Shown piece by piece: positions 1-6,097 of a DNA stretch of 7,531 bases. The translations under genes were made by a program, and so were the position numbers. How positions within the stretch are numbered: position 1 is the stretch's first letter; every line of letters starts with the position of its first letter. Source of the stretch: Acinetobacter sp. (GTDB lineage: Bacteria; Pseudomonadota; Gammaproteobacteria; Pseudomonadales; Moraxellaceae). The stretch lies in contig JASLIY010000122.1 in the NCBI GenBank assembly GCA_030152675.1, positions 1 to 7,531 of the forward strand, given 5' to 3'. The notes under the pieces are model-generated. The model was not told the DNA's origin, made no database searches, and saw only the letters and a list, made by a program, of their open reading frames with translations.

Positions 1-13
1 AAACCCACTGATA

Positions 14-22
14 TGCTATGAT
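14..22 (+). promoter_or_regulatory. candidate extended -10 promoter of serA
   Basis: The bases TGCTATGAT fit an extended -10 element (TGn followed by TATGAT, one mismatch to TATAAT). Transcription would begin near base 29, giving a leader of about 30 bases before the serA start codon. A -35 box at normal spacing would lie just outside the window, so it cannot be judged. This is a call by eye from consensus. Confidence 0.45.
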
Positions 23-29
23 ACCGCGA

Positions 30-39
30 CCAAATTTGG
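30..39. promoter_or_regulatory. 10-bp palindrome at the predicted serA transcription start
   Basis: CCAAATTTGG is a perfect 10-bp palindrome. If the extended -10 at 14-22 is real, it covers about +2 to +11. That is a typical place for a repressor operator, but no regulator can be named and an AT-centred palindrome this short can arise by chance. Confidence 0.25.
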
Positions 40-58
40 CCTTTGTAGCGGAGCCGTA

Positions 59-1291
59 ATGAGCCAACATCTTTCACTACCTAAAGATAAAATTCGTTTC
101 CTATTGCTTGAGGGTGTGCATCAAAATGCAATCGACACCTTAAACGCAGCAGGCTATACCAACATTGATTATCGTAAAACAGCGCTTGAAGGCGAAGCGT
201 TGAAAGAAGCGATTCAAGATGCACACTTTGTTGGAATCCGTTCTCGCACCCAGTTGACTGAAGAAGTATTTGCATCAGCCAACAAGCTGATCGCAGTCGG
301 TTGTTTCTGTATTGGTACCAACCAAGTCAACTTAAACGCAGCGATGGAACGTGGGATTCCTGTGTTTAACGCGCCGTATTCAAATACGCGTTCAGTGGCA
401 GAATTGGTTTTAGCACAATCTATCTTGTTGTTGCGTGGCGTACCTGAAAAATCGATCACCTGTCACCGTGGTGGCTGGAACAAATCAGCAGCAGGTTCGT
501 TTGAAACACGTGGCAAAACCTTAGGTATCGTGGGTTATGGCTCTATTGGCTCACAACTCTCTGTCTTGGCTGAAAGTTTGGGTATGCACGTCATCTATTA
601 TGATGCTGTCACCAAACTGCCAATGGGGAATGCACGTCAAGTCGGCTCTATGGATGAGCTCTTGGCGACTGCTGATGTGGTCACTCTACACGTACCAGAC
701 GTTCCGTCTACCCGTAATTTCTTTGGCAAAGAACAATTTGCGAAAATGAAACCAGGTTCAATCTTCATGAATGCAGCACGCGGTACTTGTGTGGTCATCG
801 AAGATTTGGCTGATGCGATCAAAGCTGGCCATATTGCTGGTGCCGCGATTGACGTGTTCCCGAAAGAACCTAAAGCCAATGGCGAAGAATTTGTTTCTCC
901 GCTGCGCGGTCTTGACAATGTCATCTTGACCCCACACGTCGGCGGTTCAACCATGGAAGCGCAAGCCAACATCGGTCTTGAAGTGGCTGAGAAATTTGTC
1001 GCTTACTCAGACAAAGGCATGACCTTGTCTGCAGTTAACTTCCCTGAAATCGCCTTGCCATTGACTGAAGGCAAACATCGTCTATTGCACATTCACAAAA
1101 ACGTGCCAGGCGTGTTGTCTAAAATCAACAACTTGTTTGCTGAACACGGCATCAACATCTCGGGTCAAGCCTTGATGACCAAAGGTGATGTCGGTTATTT
1201 GGTGATGGACGTTGATGCTACTGCATCACAAGAAGCGCTAGACACCCTACATGAAGTTGAAGGCACCATCCGCGTTCGCGTCTTGTTCTAA
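59..1291 (+). CDS. serA: D-3-phosphoglycerate dehydrogenase
   Basis: This cytoplasmic enzyme oxidises 3-phosphoglycerate to 3-phosphohydroxypyruvate with NAD, the first committed step of serine synthesis. Its 410 residues equal the E. coli SerA length. A substrate-binding domain wraps around a Rossmann domain with GYGSIG at 159-164 and Asp182 for the NAD ribose. The catalytic set is Arg241, Glu270 (in FPKEP) and His293 (in HVGGSTMEAQ). A C-terminal ACT domain spans about 340-410; His346, Asn348 and Asn366 match the positions that bind serine in E. coli SerA, so feedback inhibition by serine is likely. The ATG is preceded by GGAG at 50-53 with five bases between, which supports this start. The active-site segment reads ARGTCVV where E. 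coli has SRGTVVD, placing a cysteine at 244. It is a single gene closed by its own terminator. Identification is secure. Confidence 0.97.
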   Translation: MSQHLSLPKDKIRFLLLEGVHQNAIDTLNAAGYTNIDYRKTALEGEALKEAIQDAHFVGIRSRTQLTEEVFASANKLIAVGCFCIGTNQVNLNAAMERGIPVFNAPYSNTRSVAELVLAQSILLLRGVPEKSITCHRGGWNKSAAGSFETRGKTLGIVGYGSIGSQLSVLAESLGMHVIYYDAVTKLPMGNARQVGSMDELLATADVVTLHVPDVPSTRNFFGKEQFAKMKPGSIFMNAARGTCVVIEDLADAIKAGHIAGAAIDVFPKEPKANGEEFVSPLRGLDNVILTPHVGGSTMEAQANIGLEVAEKFVAYSDKGMTLSAVNFPEIALPLTEGKHRLLHIHKNVPGVLSKINNLFAEHGINISGQALMTKGDVGYLVMDVDATASQEALDTLHEVEGTIRVRVLF

Positions 1292-1324
1292 GTCACGTAT
1301 TGCGCGCTGGACTCAGCGTATGTC

Positions 1325-1353
1325 TTCAGCGCTCAAGCAAACTGAGCGCTGAA
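1325..1353 (+). repeat. perfect 11-bp inverted repeat after serA, no U-tract
   Basis: TTCAGCGCTCA (1325-1335) and TGAGCGCTGAA (1343-1353) form a perfect stem with a 7-base loop. No T-run follows, so it is not an intrinsic terminator alone. It lies 9 bases before the real terminator stem and would fold in the serA 3' untranslated region. The upstream CTCAGCG at 1312-1318 could compete for part of the right arm. Confidence 0.6.
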
Positions 1354-1362
1354 AGCATCATG

Positions 1363-1393
1363 ACCTGCGACTTCGGTCGCAGGTTTTGTTTTT
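1363..1393 (+). terminator. intrinsic terminator of serA, UUCG tetraloop
   Basis: The stem ACCTGCGAC (1363-1371) pairs perfectly with GTCGCAGGT (1376-1384) around a TTCG loop, the very stable C(UUCG)G type. It is followed by the T-tract TTTTGTTTTT through 1393. It sits about 70 bases after the serA stop and should separate serA from the downstream exporter gene. Confidence 0.93.
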
Positions 1394-1547
1394 ACAGCTG
1401 CCATGCATGCATCGTATAGATCTGCTGAATTACTACTCACCTGCCTCACAAAAACACCACGCCATCCATCGGGCTGCATGCTATCCTAATCGACGTTCAG
1501 ACCTGACTTTCGCACGACAATAGATCGAGCATGATGACTCGACCGCA

Positions 1548-1553
1548 TATAAA
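1548..1553 (+). promoter_or_regulatory. possible -10 box for the first exporter gene
   Basis: TATAAA matches the -10 consensus at five of six bases, about 60 bases before the gene start. The matching -35 position (1525-1530, TCGAGC) is poor. The gene must have its own promoter because a strong terminator precedes it. Apart from this box, the gap 1394-1610 shows no gene, only short GCATGC-type palindromes (for example 1403-1412). Confidence 0.25.
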
Positions 1554-1610
1554 GAAAAGCCGTCTGCCACATTTTAATTTCTCCCCTCACTCTCTGACCG
1601 TGGTGTGCTG

Positions 1611-2519
1611 ATGCCAATGTTGATCAAGTCTCCTTATGTACAAGCCATTGGCCTGCTGCTGTTGGCGATGATCTCGATTCAAAGTAGTGGCTCCTTGGCC
1701 AAACTCCTGTTTCAAAACTTCCCCGTCCTGACCGTCTCCGCAACTCGGATGCTACTGAGCGCCTTGATCTTGGCCCTGGTATTTCAAATTTGGCGCATCA
1801 ACTTCCGCCAAATACGCTGGAAAGCTATCCTTAGTTATGGTTGTGCTTTGGCCGGCATGAATGTGTTGTTTTACTTGTCCATCGACCGACTGCCGCTGGG
1901 CATCGCGGTCTCGTTTGAATTTATTGGACCTTTGGGAGTGGCGCTGTACTACGCCAAACAAAAATATGACTTTGTCTGGGTCGGCATGGCGATCCTCGGT
2001 ATTATCTTGCTATTTCCCTTTGACCAAAGCGCCGAAGCCCTCGATCCGCTTGGCATCCTGCTGGCACTCGGTGCTGGTGCTTGCTGGGCAGTCTATATCG
2101 TGGCAGGACAAAAACCATCTGGTGTTTCAGGTAATCACACCGTCTGCCTCGGTATGTTCGTCGGCACCTTATTGTTGCTGCCCTTTCTGATCTTTTCACC
2201 GGCATTGAGCCAAATCTTTGAGACGCCGTATGCCTTCTATTTTGTGGTCTTGGCCATTAGCGCCAGTGCACTGCCCTTTAGTTTGGAAATGATCGCACTG
2301 CGCAATATGAGCCCACTGAGTTTTGGCACCTTAACCAGTTTAGAACCGGCCATCGCCGCAATGTCTGGATTTATCTTTTTGGGTGAGGAGTTGCTCTGGA
2401 GCCAAATTTTAGCGCTGCTCACCATCGTCAGTGCCTCCATCGGCTGTACCTTTACCACGCAACGCGCACGCCAAGCCCGTGAGAAAAAGTTGAGTGAGAT
2501 CGCCAAGAAGGCAGATTAA
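1611..2519 (+). CDS. rhtA: RhtA-type amino-acid exporter (EamA/DMT family)
   Basis: This is an inner-membrane drug/metabolite-superfamily transporter; E. coli RhtA exports threonine and homoserine. The 302 residues are close to E. coli RhtA (295) and show the two EamA repeats and about ten hydrophobic segments. Shared blocks include MISIQSSGSLAK (20-31), MNVLFYLSI (83-91), PLGIAVSFEFIGPL (95-108), ALGAGACWAVYI (152-163), LPFSLEMIAL (221-230) and FGTLTSLEPAIAA (238-250), followed by FLGEE. The Lys/Arg-rich tail should be cytoplasmic. I chose ATG at 1611, which has a weak GGTG five bases upstream and begins MPM like its paralogue. An in-frame GTG at 1605 and an ATG at 1617 are alternatives. The gene lies downstream of serA but behind a terminator. 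Actual substrate (threonine, homoserine, possibly others) is inferred from the family. A paralogue lies at 3500-4375. Confidence 0.88.
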   Translation: MPMLIKSPYVQAIGLLLLAMISIQSSGSLAKLLFQNFPVLTVSATRMLLSALILALVFQIWRINFRQIRWKAILSYGCALAGMNVLFYLSIDRLPLGIAVSFEFIGPLGVALYYAKQKYDFVWVGMAILGIILLFPFDQSAEALDPLGILLALGAGACWAVYIVAGQKPSGVSGNHTVCLGMFVGTLLLLPFLIFSPALSQIFETPYAFYFVVLAISASALPFSLEMIALRNMSPLSFGTLTSLEPAIAAMSGFIFLGEELLWSQILALLTIVSASIGCTFTTQRARQAREKKLSEIAKKAD

Positions 2520-2534
2520 GTAACGCCTGCATGC

Positions 2535-2580
2535 ACCACACCATATCGATGGCATGGCGGCCCCATAATCTGGATGTGGT
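2535..2580. repeat. imperfect inverted repeat in the exporter-phosphatase convergent gap
   Basis: ACCACACCA (2535-2543) can pair with TGGATGTGGT (2571-2580) if one A is bulged, enclosing smaller CCAT/ATGG pairings. It fills most of the 64-base gap between two convergent stop codons and might form a bidirectional end structure. There is no T-run on either strand, so I do not call it an intrinsic terminator. Confidence 0.3.
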
Positions 2581-2583
2581 CTG

Positions 2584-3291
2584 CTACGCCACCGTCACAG
2601 CCACTTGTTGTTCCACCGGACGATGGATATCGATCTCAATCACGCTTAAATGCTTGCCGAATACCGCGCCAGTATCGATGTAATAACAGTTGTCACGGCG
2701 CGTGACTTGATTCACCACGGTATGTCCGAGAAAGACCCGATCAATCCCGGTGACGCTTCGATAGCGATACGGGCGATTGTTCCGAATACGACCACGCCCC
2801 CACACCGCAGCTTCGGGATTGCGTTGCACTTCGGCTTTAAAAGCATCCCAATCATTGAGATCCACATCTGCATGCACAAAGCCAAGACGTTGTCCTTGAT
2901 GCTCAATCTCTAGCACAATCGGCAGTTGTCGCACCAGCGCGATCAGGCGTTTGCGCTCGGTCAACGGCAGGTCATAAAACCACTGCCCACCATGCCGACA
3001 GTGTAGATCTGCCATCATCTGATCATGTTCCGAGTGTAGACACATCTCTTCGTGATTGCCCAGTACTGCTTTGAACCACGGTTGTTGTAATAGATTTAGG
3101 CACTTTAAACTCTCTGGTCCACGGTCAATCAGATCCCCCAATGACACCAACAGATCCTGATCAAAGTCAAACGCCACAGCTTGCAGGGCCTGCATTAAAT
3201 CTGCATAGCAACCATGCACATCACCCACCACAAACAAACGCTGAAAAGGCGGCTGATGTTGATAATGTTCAATATAATTTAATCGATACAT
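2584..3291 (-). CDS. PPP-family metallophosphoesterase, PrpA/PphA-like serine/threonine phosphatase
   Basis: The 235-residue product carries the PPP metal-binding motifs in order: GDVHG (23-27), GDLIDRG (52-58), GNHE (78-81), His140 in the HAD segment, GHT (189-191) and YIDTGAVFG (204-212). These ligate two metal ions and bind phosphate. Length and motif context match bacterial PrpA/PphA and phage lambda-type protein phosphatases more closely than full-length ApaH, so dephosphorylation of proteins in the cytoplasm is the likely role. Diadenosine tetraphosphate hydrolysis cannot be excluded. ATG at 3289-3291 is chosen because GAGGAA lies five bases upstream. An in-frame TTG eight codons earlier would place that ribosome site inside the gene and is rejected. 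The gene is divergent from the second exporter, converges on the first, and has no partner of its own here. Confidence 0.85.
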   Translation of the reverse strand: MYRLNYIEHYQHQPPFQRLFVVGDVHGCYADLMQALQAVAFDFDQDLLVSLGDLIDRGPESLKCLNLLQQPWFKAVLGNHEEMCLHSEHDQMMADLHCRHGGQWFYDLPLTERKRLIALVRQLPIVLEIEHQGQRLGFVHADVDLNDWDAFKAEVQRNPEAAVWGRGRIRNNRPYRYRSVTGIDRVFLGHTVVNQVTRRDNCYYIDTGAVFGKHLSVIEIDIHRPVEQQVAVTVA

Positions 3292-3462
3292 GATGGTTCC
3301 TCGCCATAACCGCAAAGCTGCTGATCCACATGAAAAATATCATGGCACATACAATCCCCACTTGTAGCGAAACAGGACGATGCTCCCAAATGCTGCTTGT
3401 ATCTGTCTACTCGACCACACTCAACTGATCTTAGCATGCACACGCGCACTGGCTAAATTAAA

Positions 3463-3471
3463 TGCTAGAAT
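3463..3471 (+). promoter_or_regulatory. candidate extended -10 promoter of the second exporter
   Basis: TGCTAGAAT fits TGn plus a -10 box with one mismatch (TAGAAT). Transcription would start near 3478, about 22 bases before the ATG at 3500. No good -35 box lies at 3443-3448, as is common for extended -10 promoters. TTAGC (3431-3435) and GCTAA (3452-3456) form a loose inverted repeat just upstream. The site supports starting the gene at 3500 rather than farther upstream. Confidence 0.4.
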
Positions 3472-3499
3472 CAGCCCATTATTTTTAAGCCCGTGTGCC

Positions 3500-4375
3500 A
3501 TGCCCAATACTCAACTTGCCGCTGTGTTTTATATGGTTTTGTCCATGGTGGCCTATCAAATTAGTGCGTCTTTTGCCAAGCAACTGATCGCCGTTCTCGA
3601 TCCACTCACGGTGGTCACCCTCAGACTGTGCTTTGCCTCGATCATCATCTTTTTGATGTTCCGCTCTTGGACCATTCTCAAACGCTTGCCGCACTTACAC
3701 TGGCGTGACCTGCTCTGCTATACCGGCTCGGTGTGCTTGATGAACGTCTTATTCTACGCCTCATTGGGTAAGCTACCACAAGGGCTCGCGGTCGGAATTG
3801 AGTTCCTGGGGCCACTCACTTTGGCACTGATCTCGATCAAACAACGCAGCGACTTGATCTGGGTCGGTTTGGCGGTCTTGGGCATTGCGCTCATGGTGCC
3901 GTGGCAACAAAGTGCGGCGGAAAATTTCTCTTATTTGGGTGCGGCATTCGCACTCGGTGCCGGGGTCTGCTGGGCATTCTATATTTATTTTGGACAACGG
4001 GTGGTACGTCAAAATATCGGCCTACATGCGCTGACCATTGCGATCGTATTGTCAGCCATGATATTGCTCCCGATCAGCGCGGTACACAATCCACAGGCCT
4101 TAATGCAAACTCAATATTGGGGCTATGCCTTGGTCATCGCCTTATTGGCAACCGCGATTCCCTATGCACTGGACCTGATGGCGCTGAAAAAGCTCAGCAA
4201 ACTCAGCTATGGCACACTGACCAGCCTATCGCCTGCCATTGCTGCGATTGCAGGTATGCTGTTACTGAATGAACGCATCACTTTATTACAAACGCTGGCC
4301 TTGGTCTGCATCATGCTGGCCTCCGTGGGCGTGACCTTTCGCAGTCGCAAAAGCCAAGATACGGCGATGGATTGA
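3500..4375 (+). CDS. second RhtA-type exporter of the EamA/DMT family, diverged paralogue
   Basis: This inner-membrane transporter of 291 residues has the same two-repeat EamA layout as the exporter at 1611-2519, with many collinear matches: ISASFAK (21-27), MNVLFYASL (81-89), GLAVGIEFLGPL (95-106), LIWVGLAVLGIAL (119-131), ALGAGVCWAFYI (141-152) and YGTLTSLSPAIAA (227-239). It differs at residues conserved in RhtA: Ser234 replaces the Glu of SLEPA, Asp215 replaces the Glu of SLEMIAL, and LNE replaces LGE. It probably exports an amino acid or related metabolite, but its substrate may have changed. The reading frame is open 40 codons farther upstream, but that extension is non-hydrophobic in part, unlike the family, and overlaps the candidate promoter, so ATG 3500 is chosen. 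No clear Shine-Dalgarno site is visible. I withhold a symbol because the neighbour is the closer RhtA match. Confidence 0.85.
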   Translation: MPNTQLAAVFYMVLSMVAYQISASFAKQLIAVLDPLTVVTLRLCFASIIIFLMFRSWTILKRLPHLHWRDLLCYTGSVCLMNVLFYASLGKLPQGLAVGIEFLGPLTLALISIKQRSDLIWVGLAVLGIALMVPWQQSAAENFSYLGAAFALGAGVCWAFYIYFGQRVVRQNIGLHALTIAIVLSAMILLPISAVHNPQALMQTQYWGYALVIALLATAIPYALDLMALKKLSKLSYGTLTSLSPAIAAIAGMLLLNERITLLQTLALVCIMLASVGVTFRSRKSQDTAMD

Positions 4376-4389
4376 GCCTCACGGCTCGA

Positions 4390-4460
4390 ATGCCAGTCTG
4401 TTAAGCAATTTGATTAACACAGCATGAAAATTCACTTCAAAAAGCTTAACGGACTGGCAT
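4390..4460. repeat. 17-bp inverted repeat with 37-base spacer
   Basis: Arms 4390-4406 (ATGCCAGTCTGTTAAGC) and 4444-4460 (GCTTAACGGACTGGCAT) pair at 16 of 17 positions, and the remaining pair is T with G, which still pairs in plus-strand RNA. The spacer 4407-4443 is AT-rich. The element lies between the convergent stops of the second exporter and the hemerythrin gene. No T-run follows on either strand, so it is not a standard terminator. It could be a bidirectional transcript-end structure, a REP/MITE-like element or a protein-binding site. Confidence 0.7.
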
Positions 4461-4471
4461 GCCTTCCAACC

Positions 4472-4492
4472 TCCAAACTCACATGGTTTGGA
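4472..4492 (+). other. small hairpin, doubtful terminator
   Basis: TCCAAAC (4472-4478) pairs with GTTTGGA (4486-4492) around seven bases, followed only by TTTC. It could be a weak end signal for the second exporter transcript. The low GC content and short T-run make that doubtful. Confidence 0.25.
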
Positions 4493-4508
4493 TTTCAAAT
4501 GGCTTTCA

Positions 4509-4970
4509 TTAGGTCAGACTGTCTTTATTCGACGCTTTGTATTTTTTATATTCCTTTAAATACTGTTTCGCTAAACTGCTCTTTTGCTTGTCATCCAATA
4601 TCTTGCCTGCCTGTTGGAAAAATCCATGCTCCTCTTCTTTGAGATGGTGATGCACAGTCTCCGCCAACTTCTTGGCCAAACCCAACCAACGTGAGTGACT
4701 AAATTCAGTTTCGGTGAGTTGCTCAAGCAATTCATCCATTTGATGATGTTCAGCAAGGGCATGCCGAGTAATGTTGAGTCCCGCATCACTCATCATCAAG
4801 GGAATATAAAAATAACGATCTTCTGCGACTGCATGTGCATAGAGTTCATTTTTAAGTAGATCAAACAATTCACGTCGTTCAGGCGTATCTCCAGAGGTCA
4901 GAATCAGTTGATCTGCAAGTTCACGTTGTCGTTCGTGGCTATCTCGGAGTGCTTCAAAAATATTATTCAT
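4509..4970 (-). CDS. hemerythrin (HHE) domain protein
   Basis: The 153-residue, cytoplasmic-looking, all-helical product has the ligand pattern of bacterial hemerythrin-like diiron proteins: His12 in DSHE, His46 with Glu50 (HxxxE), His75/His76, and His109 with Glu113 in an HHHLKEEEH cluster (107-115). Such proteins bind oxygen, nitric oxide or iron and are linked to oxidative or nitrosative stress. The exact role here is unknown. Residues from about 128 onward are Lys-rich and outside the four-helix bundle. ATG at 4968-4970 has GGGAG (4981-4985) ten bases upstream. An in-frame TTG one codon earlier has seven-base spacing, so that start is possible too and would add one residue. The gene stands alone: a 301-base gap separates it from the TSUP gene upstream, and it converges with the second exporter. 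Confidence 0.85.
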   Translation of the reverse strand: MNNIFEALRDSHERQRELADQLILTSGDTPERRELFDLLKNELYAHAVAEDRYFYIPLMMSDAGLNITRHALAEHHQMDELLEQLTETEFSHSRWLGLAKKLAETVHHHLKEEEHGFFQQAGKILDDKQKSSLAKQYLKEYKKYKASNKDSLT

Positions 4971-5271
4971 CAATGTATATCTCCCAATCGCCGTTGCGGC
5001 GCTATTCTTTTCAACTTAGATTTATATTCAAGTGTTATGGCTGCATGGAGTATGCGCATGCTGTGACATAAGTTTTAATATGATGAGCGCGCATATGCTC
5101 GATACTAAAAGCTTTTTAGTGCTTTAGTCGTCAGTTCTTGCATTGTTTTGTATAGGCAATGTTGGCATTGAGAATGGTTGCTATTGGGTGTTTTTTCAGC
5201 ACAATTGGGCATCATCAAGCGCTCAAACGCTGTCGAGCTTATCGCGGCTCAAACGTCGGCAACGCCCAGCA
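4971..5271. other. 301-base gap without a gene
   Basis: No credible coding sequence is seen here; a 61-codon plus-strand frame starting with TTG at 5143 lacks a ribosome site and runs into the TSUP gene. The gap holds the hemerythrin promoter region and several small symmetric sequences: ATGCGCAT (5052-5059), GCATATGC (5091-5098), and ACTAAAA/TTTTAGT arms (5104-5110, 5114-5120). GCTCAAACG occurs twice, at 5220-5228 and 5246-5254, just past the TSUP stop. I find no hairpin with a T-run that would end the TSUP transcript. Confidence 0.5.
4989..5026 (-). promoter_or_regulatory. candidate -10 box and leader hairpin of the hemerythrin gene
   Basis: On the minus strand TATAAA (5021-5026) is a five-of-six -10 match, with start expected near 5014 and a leader of about 44 bases. 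The leader contains CGCCG-CAA-CGGCG (4989-5001), a 5-bp GC stem placed just before the GGGAG ribosome site. No convincing -35 box is seen at 17 bases. A TTGAAT/AAGAAT pair slightly downstream is an alternative promoter. Confidence 0.3.
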
Positions 5272-6039
5272 CTAAGCCACAAACATTTGGTATCCCAAAC
5301 GACAGATCAGCACACTGACCAAGATTAAAAACAGAATACGAATAAATCCGCTGCCGTACTTAAGCGCCATTTTCACCCCCACGATCGCACCAAGCACGTT
5401 GGCAGCGGCCATCATCAAGCCAATCCCAAACAGCACATGACCAGTCGGGATAAAGAAACTCAAGGCGGCAAAATTGGTCATAAAGTTGGCGATCTTGGAC
5501 AATGCCGAGGCATGTAAGAAATCCACTTTCAGATAGCGAATAAAATAGAAAATAAAAAAGCTGCCCGTGCCAGGGCCAAAGATCCCATCATAAAAACCAA
5601 TGATGACACTGCCGATCCCCGCCAATAACAACACCTTGCCATTGATGACTTGCTCGACGTGCATTTGGCCGAATTGCTTTTTCATAAAGGTGTAAATCGC
5701 GATCACGATCAACATGATCAACACCAAGGGCTTGAGGATCTCTGTAGGCACCAGCGACACACTGGCCGCCCCAACAAAGGAGCTCAGGAAGGCACAGATG
5801 CCCACCACCAGCAACAGCTTCCACGACAAGGAAACACGACGTAAAAATGAAAACGCTGCCGAGGCAGTGCCACAGATCGAGGCCAATTTATTGGTACCAA
5901 ACACCGTTGCAGGCCCAAGTTGCGGCATTGCCCCCATCAGGGCAGGGATCTGAATCAAGCCCCCGCCCCCGACTGCTGCATCAATCGCCCCGGCACAAAA
6001 CGCAAAAAAAATCAGACTGAGGATCAGGTCAAATTCCAT
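5272..6039 (-). CDS. TSUP (TauE/SafE) family membrane transporter, YfcA-like
   Basis: The 255 residues form about eight hydrophobic segments in two related halves. Hallmarks are FCAGAIDAAVGGGGLIQIPAL (14-34), GTNK (48-51) and, opening the second half, GFYDGIFGPGTGSF (148-161); the first and last match E. coli YfcA (IDxxxGGGGL and GFYDGxFGPxxGSF). TSUP proteins move sulfite, organosulfur compounds or other small anions across the inner membrane. The substrate of the YfcA branch is not settled, so none is assigned. ATG at 6037-6039 has GAGGAA (6049-6054) nine bases upstream. The gene starts 58 bases after the truB stop with no terminator between them, so it is probably the second gene of a truB operon. 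Nothing is truncated. Confidence 0.88.
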   Translation of the reverse strand: MEFDLILSLIFFAFCAGAIDAAVGGGGLIQIPALMGAMPQLGPATVFGTNKLASICGTASAAFSFLRRVSLSWKLLLVVGICAFLSSFVGAASVSLVPTEILKPLVLIMLIVIAIYTFMKKQFGQMHVEQVINGKVLLLAGIGSVIIGFYDGIFGPGTGSFFIFYFIRYLKVDFLHASALSKIANFMTNFAALSFFIPTGHVLFGIGLMMAAANVLGAIVGVKMALKYGSGFIRILFLILVSVLICRLGYQMFVA

Positions 6040-6097
6040 TTTTTATTGTTCCTCTTGTTTGGGGCTTTGCGGTATCGGGGAATGTATTGTGTTGAAA

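Noticed and set aside
637..972. 111-codon antisense frame in serA
   Set aside because: It lies wholly inside a well-conserved gene, shows no recognised motif, and is expected from codon bias on the other strand.
3292..3315. TTG start giving an 8-residue longer phosphatase
   Set aside because: GAGGAA at 3297-3302 is ideally placed for the ATG at 3289-3291 and would be inside the longer gene.
3380..3499. 40-codon upstream extension of the second exporter
   Set aside because: It has no counterpart in RhtA, overlaps the candidate promoter, and the paralogue starts with MP at the equivalent point as ATG 3500 does.
3901..4272. 123-codon overlapping frame in the second exporter
   Set aside because: It is the +1 shadow of a transmembrane gene, and its sequence is rich in Cys and Arg without domain features.
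4390..4460. Insertion sequence remnant
   Set aside because: The inverted repeat is only 71 bases in all, with no transposase fragment and no visible target-site duplication.
5143..5328. 61-codon plus-strand frame in the gap
   Set aside because: It has a TTG start, no ribosome site, low-complexity composition, and its end overlaps the TSUP gene.
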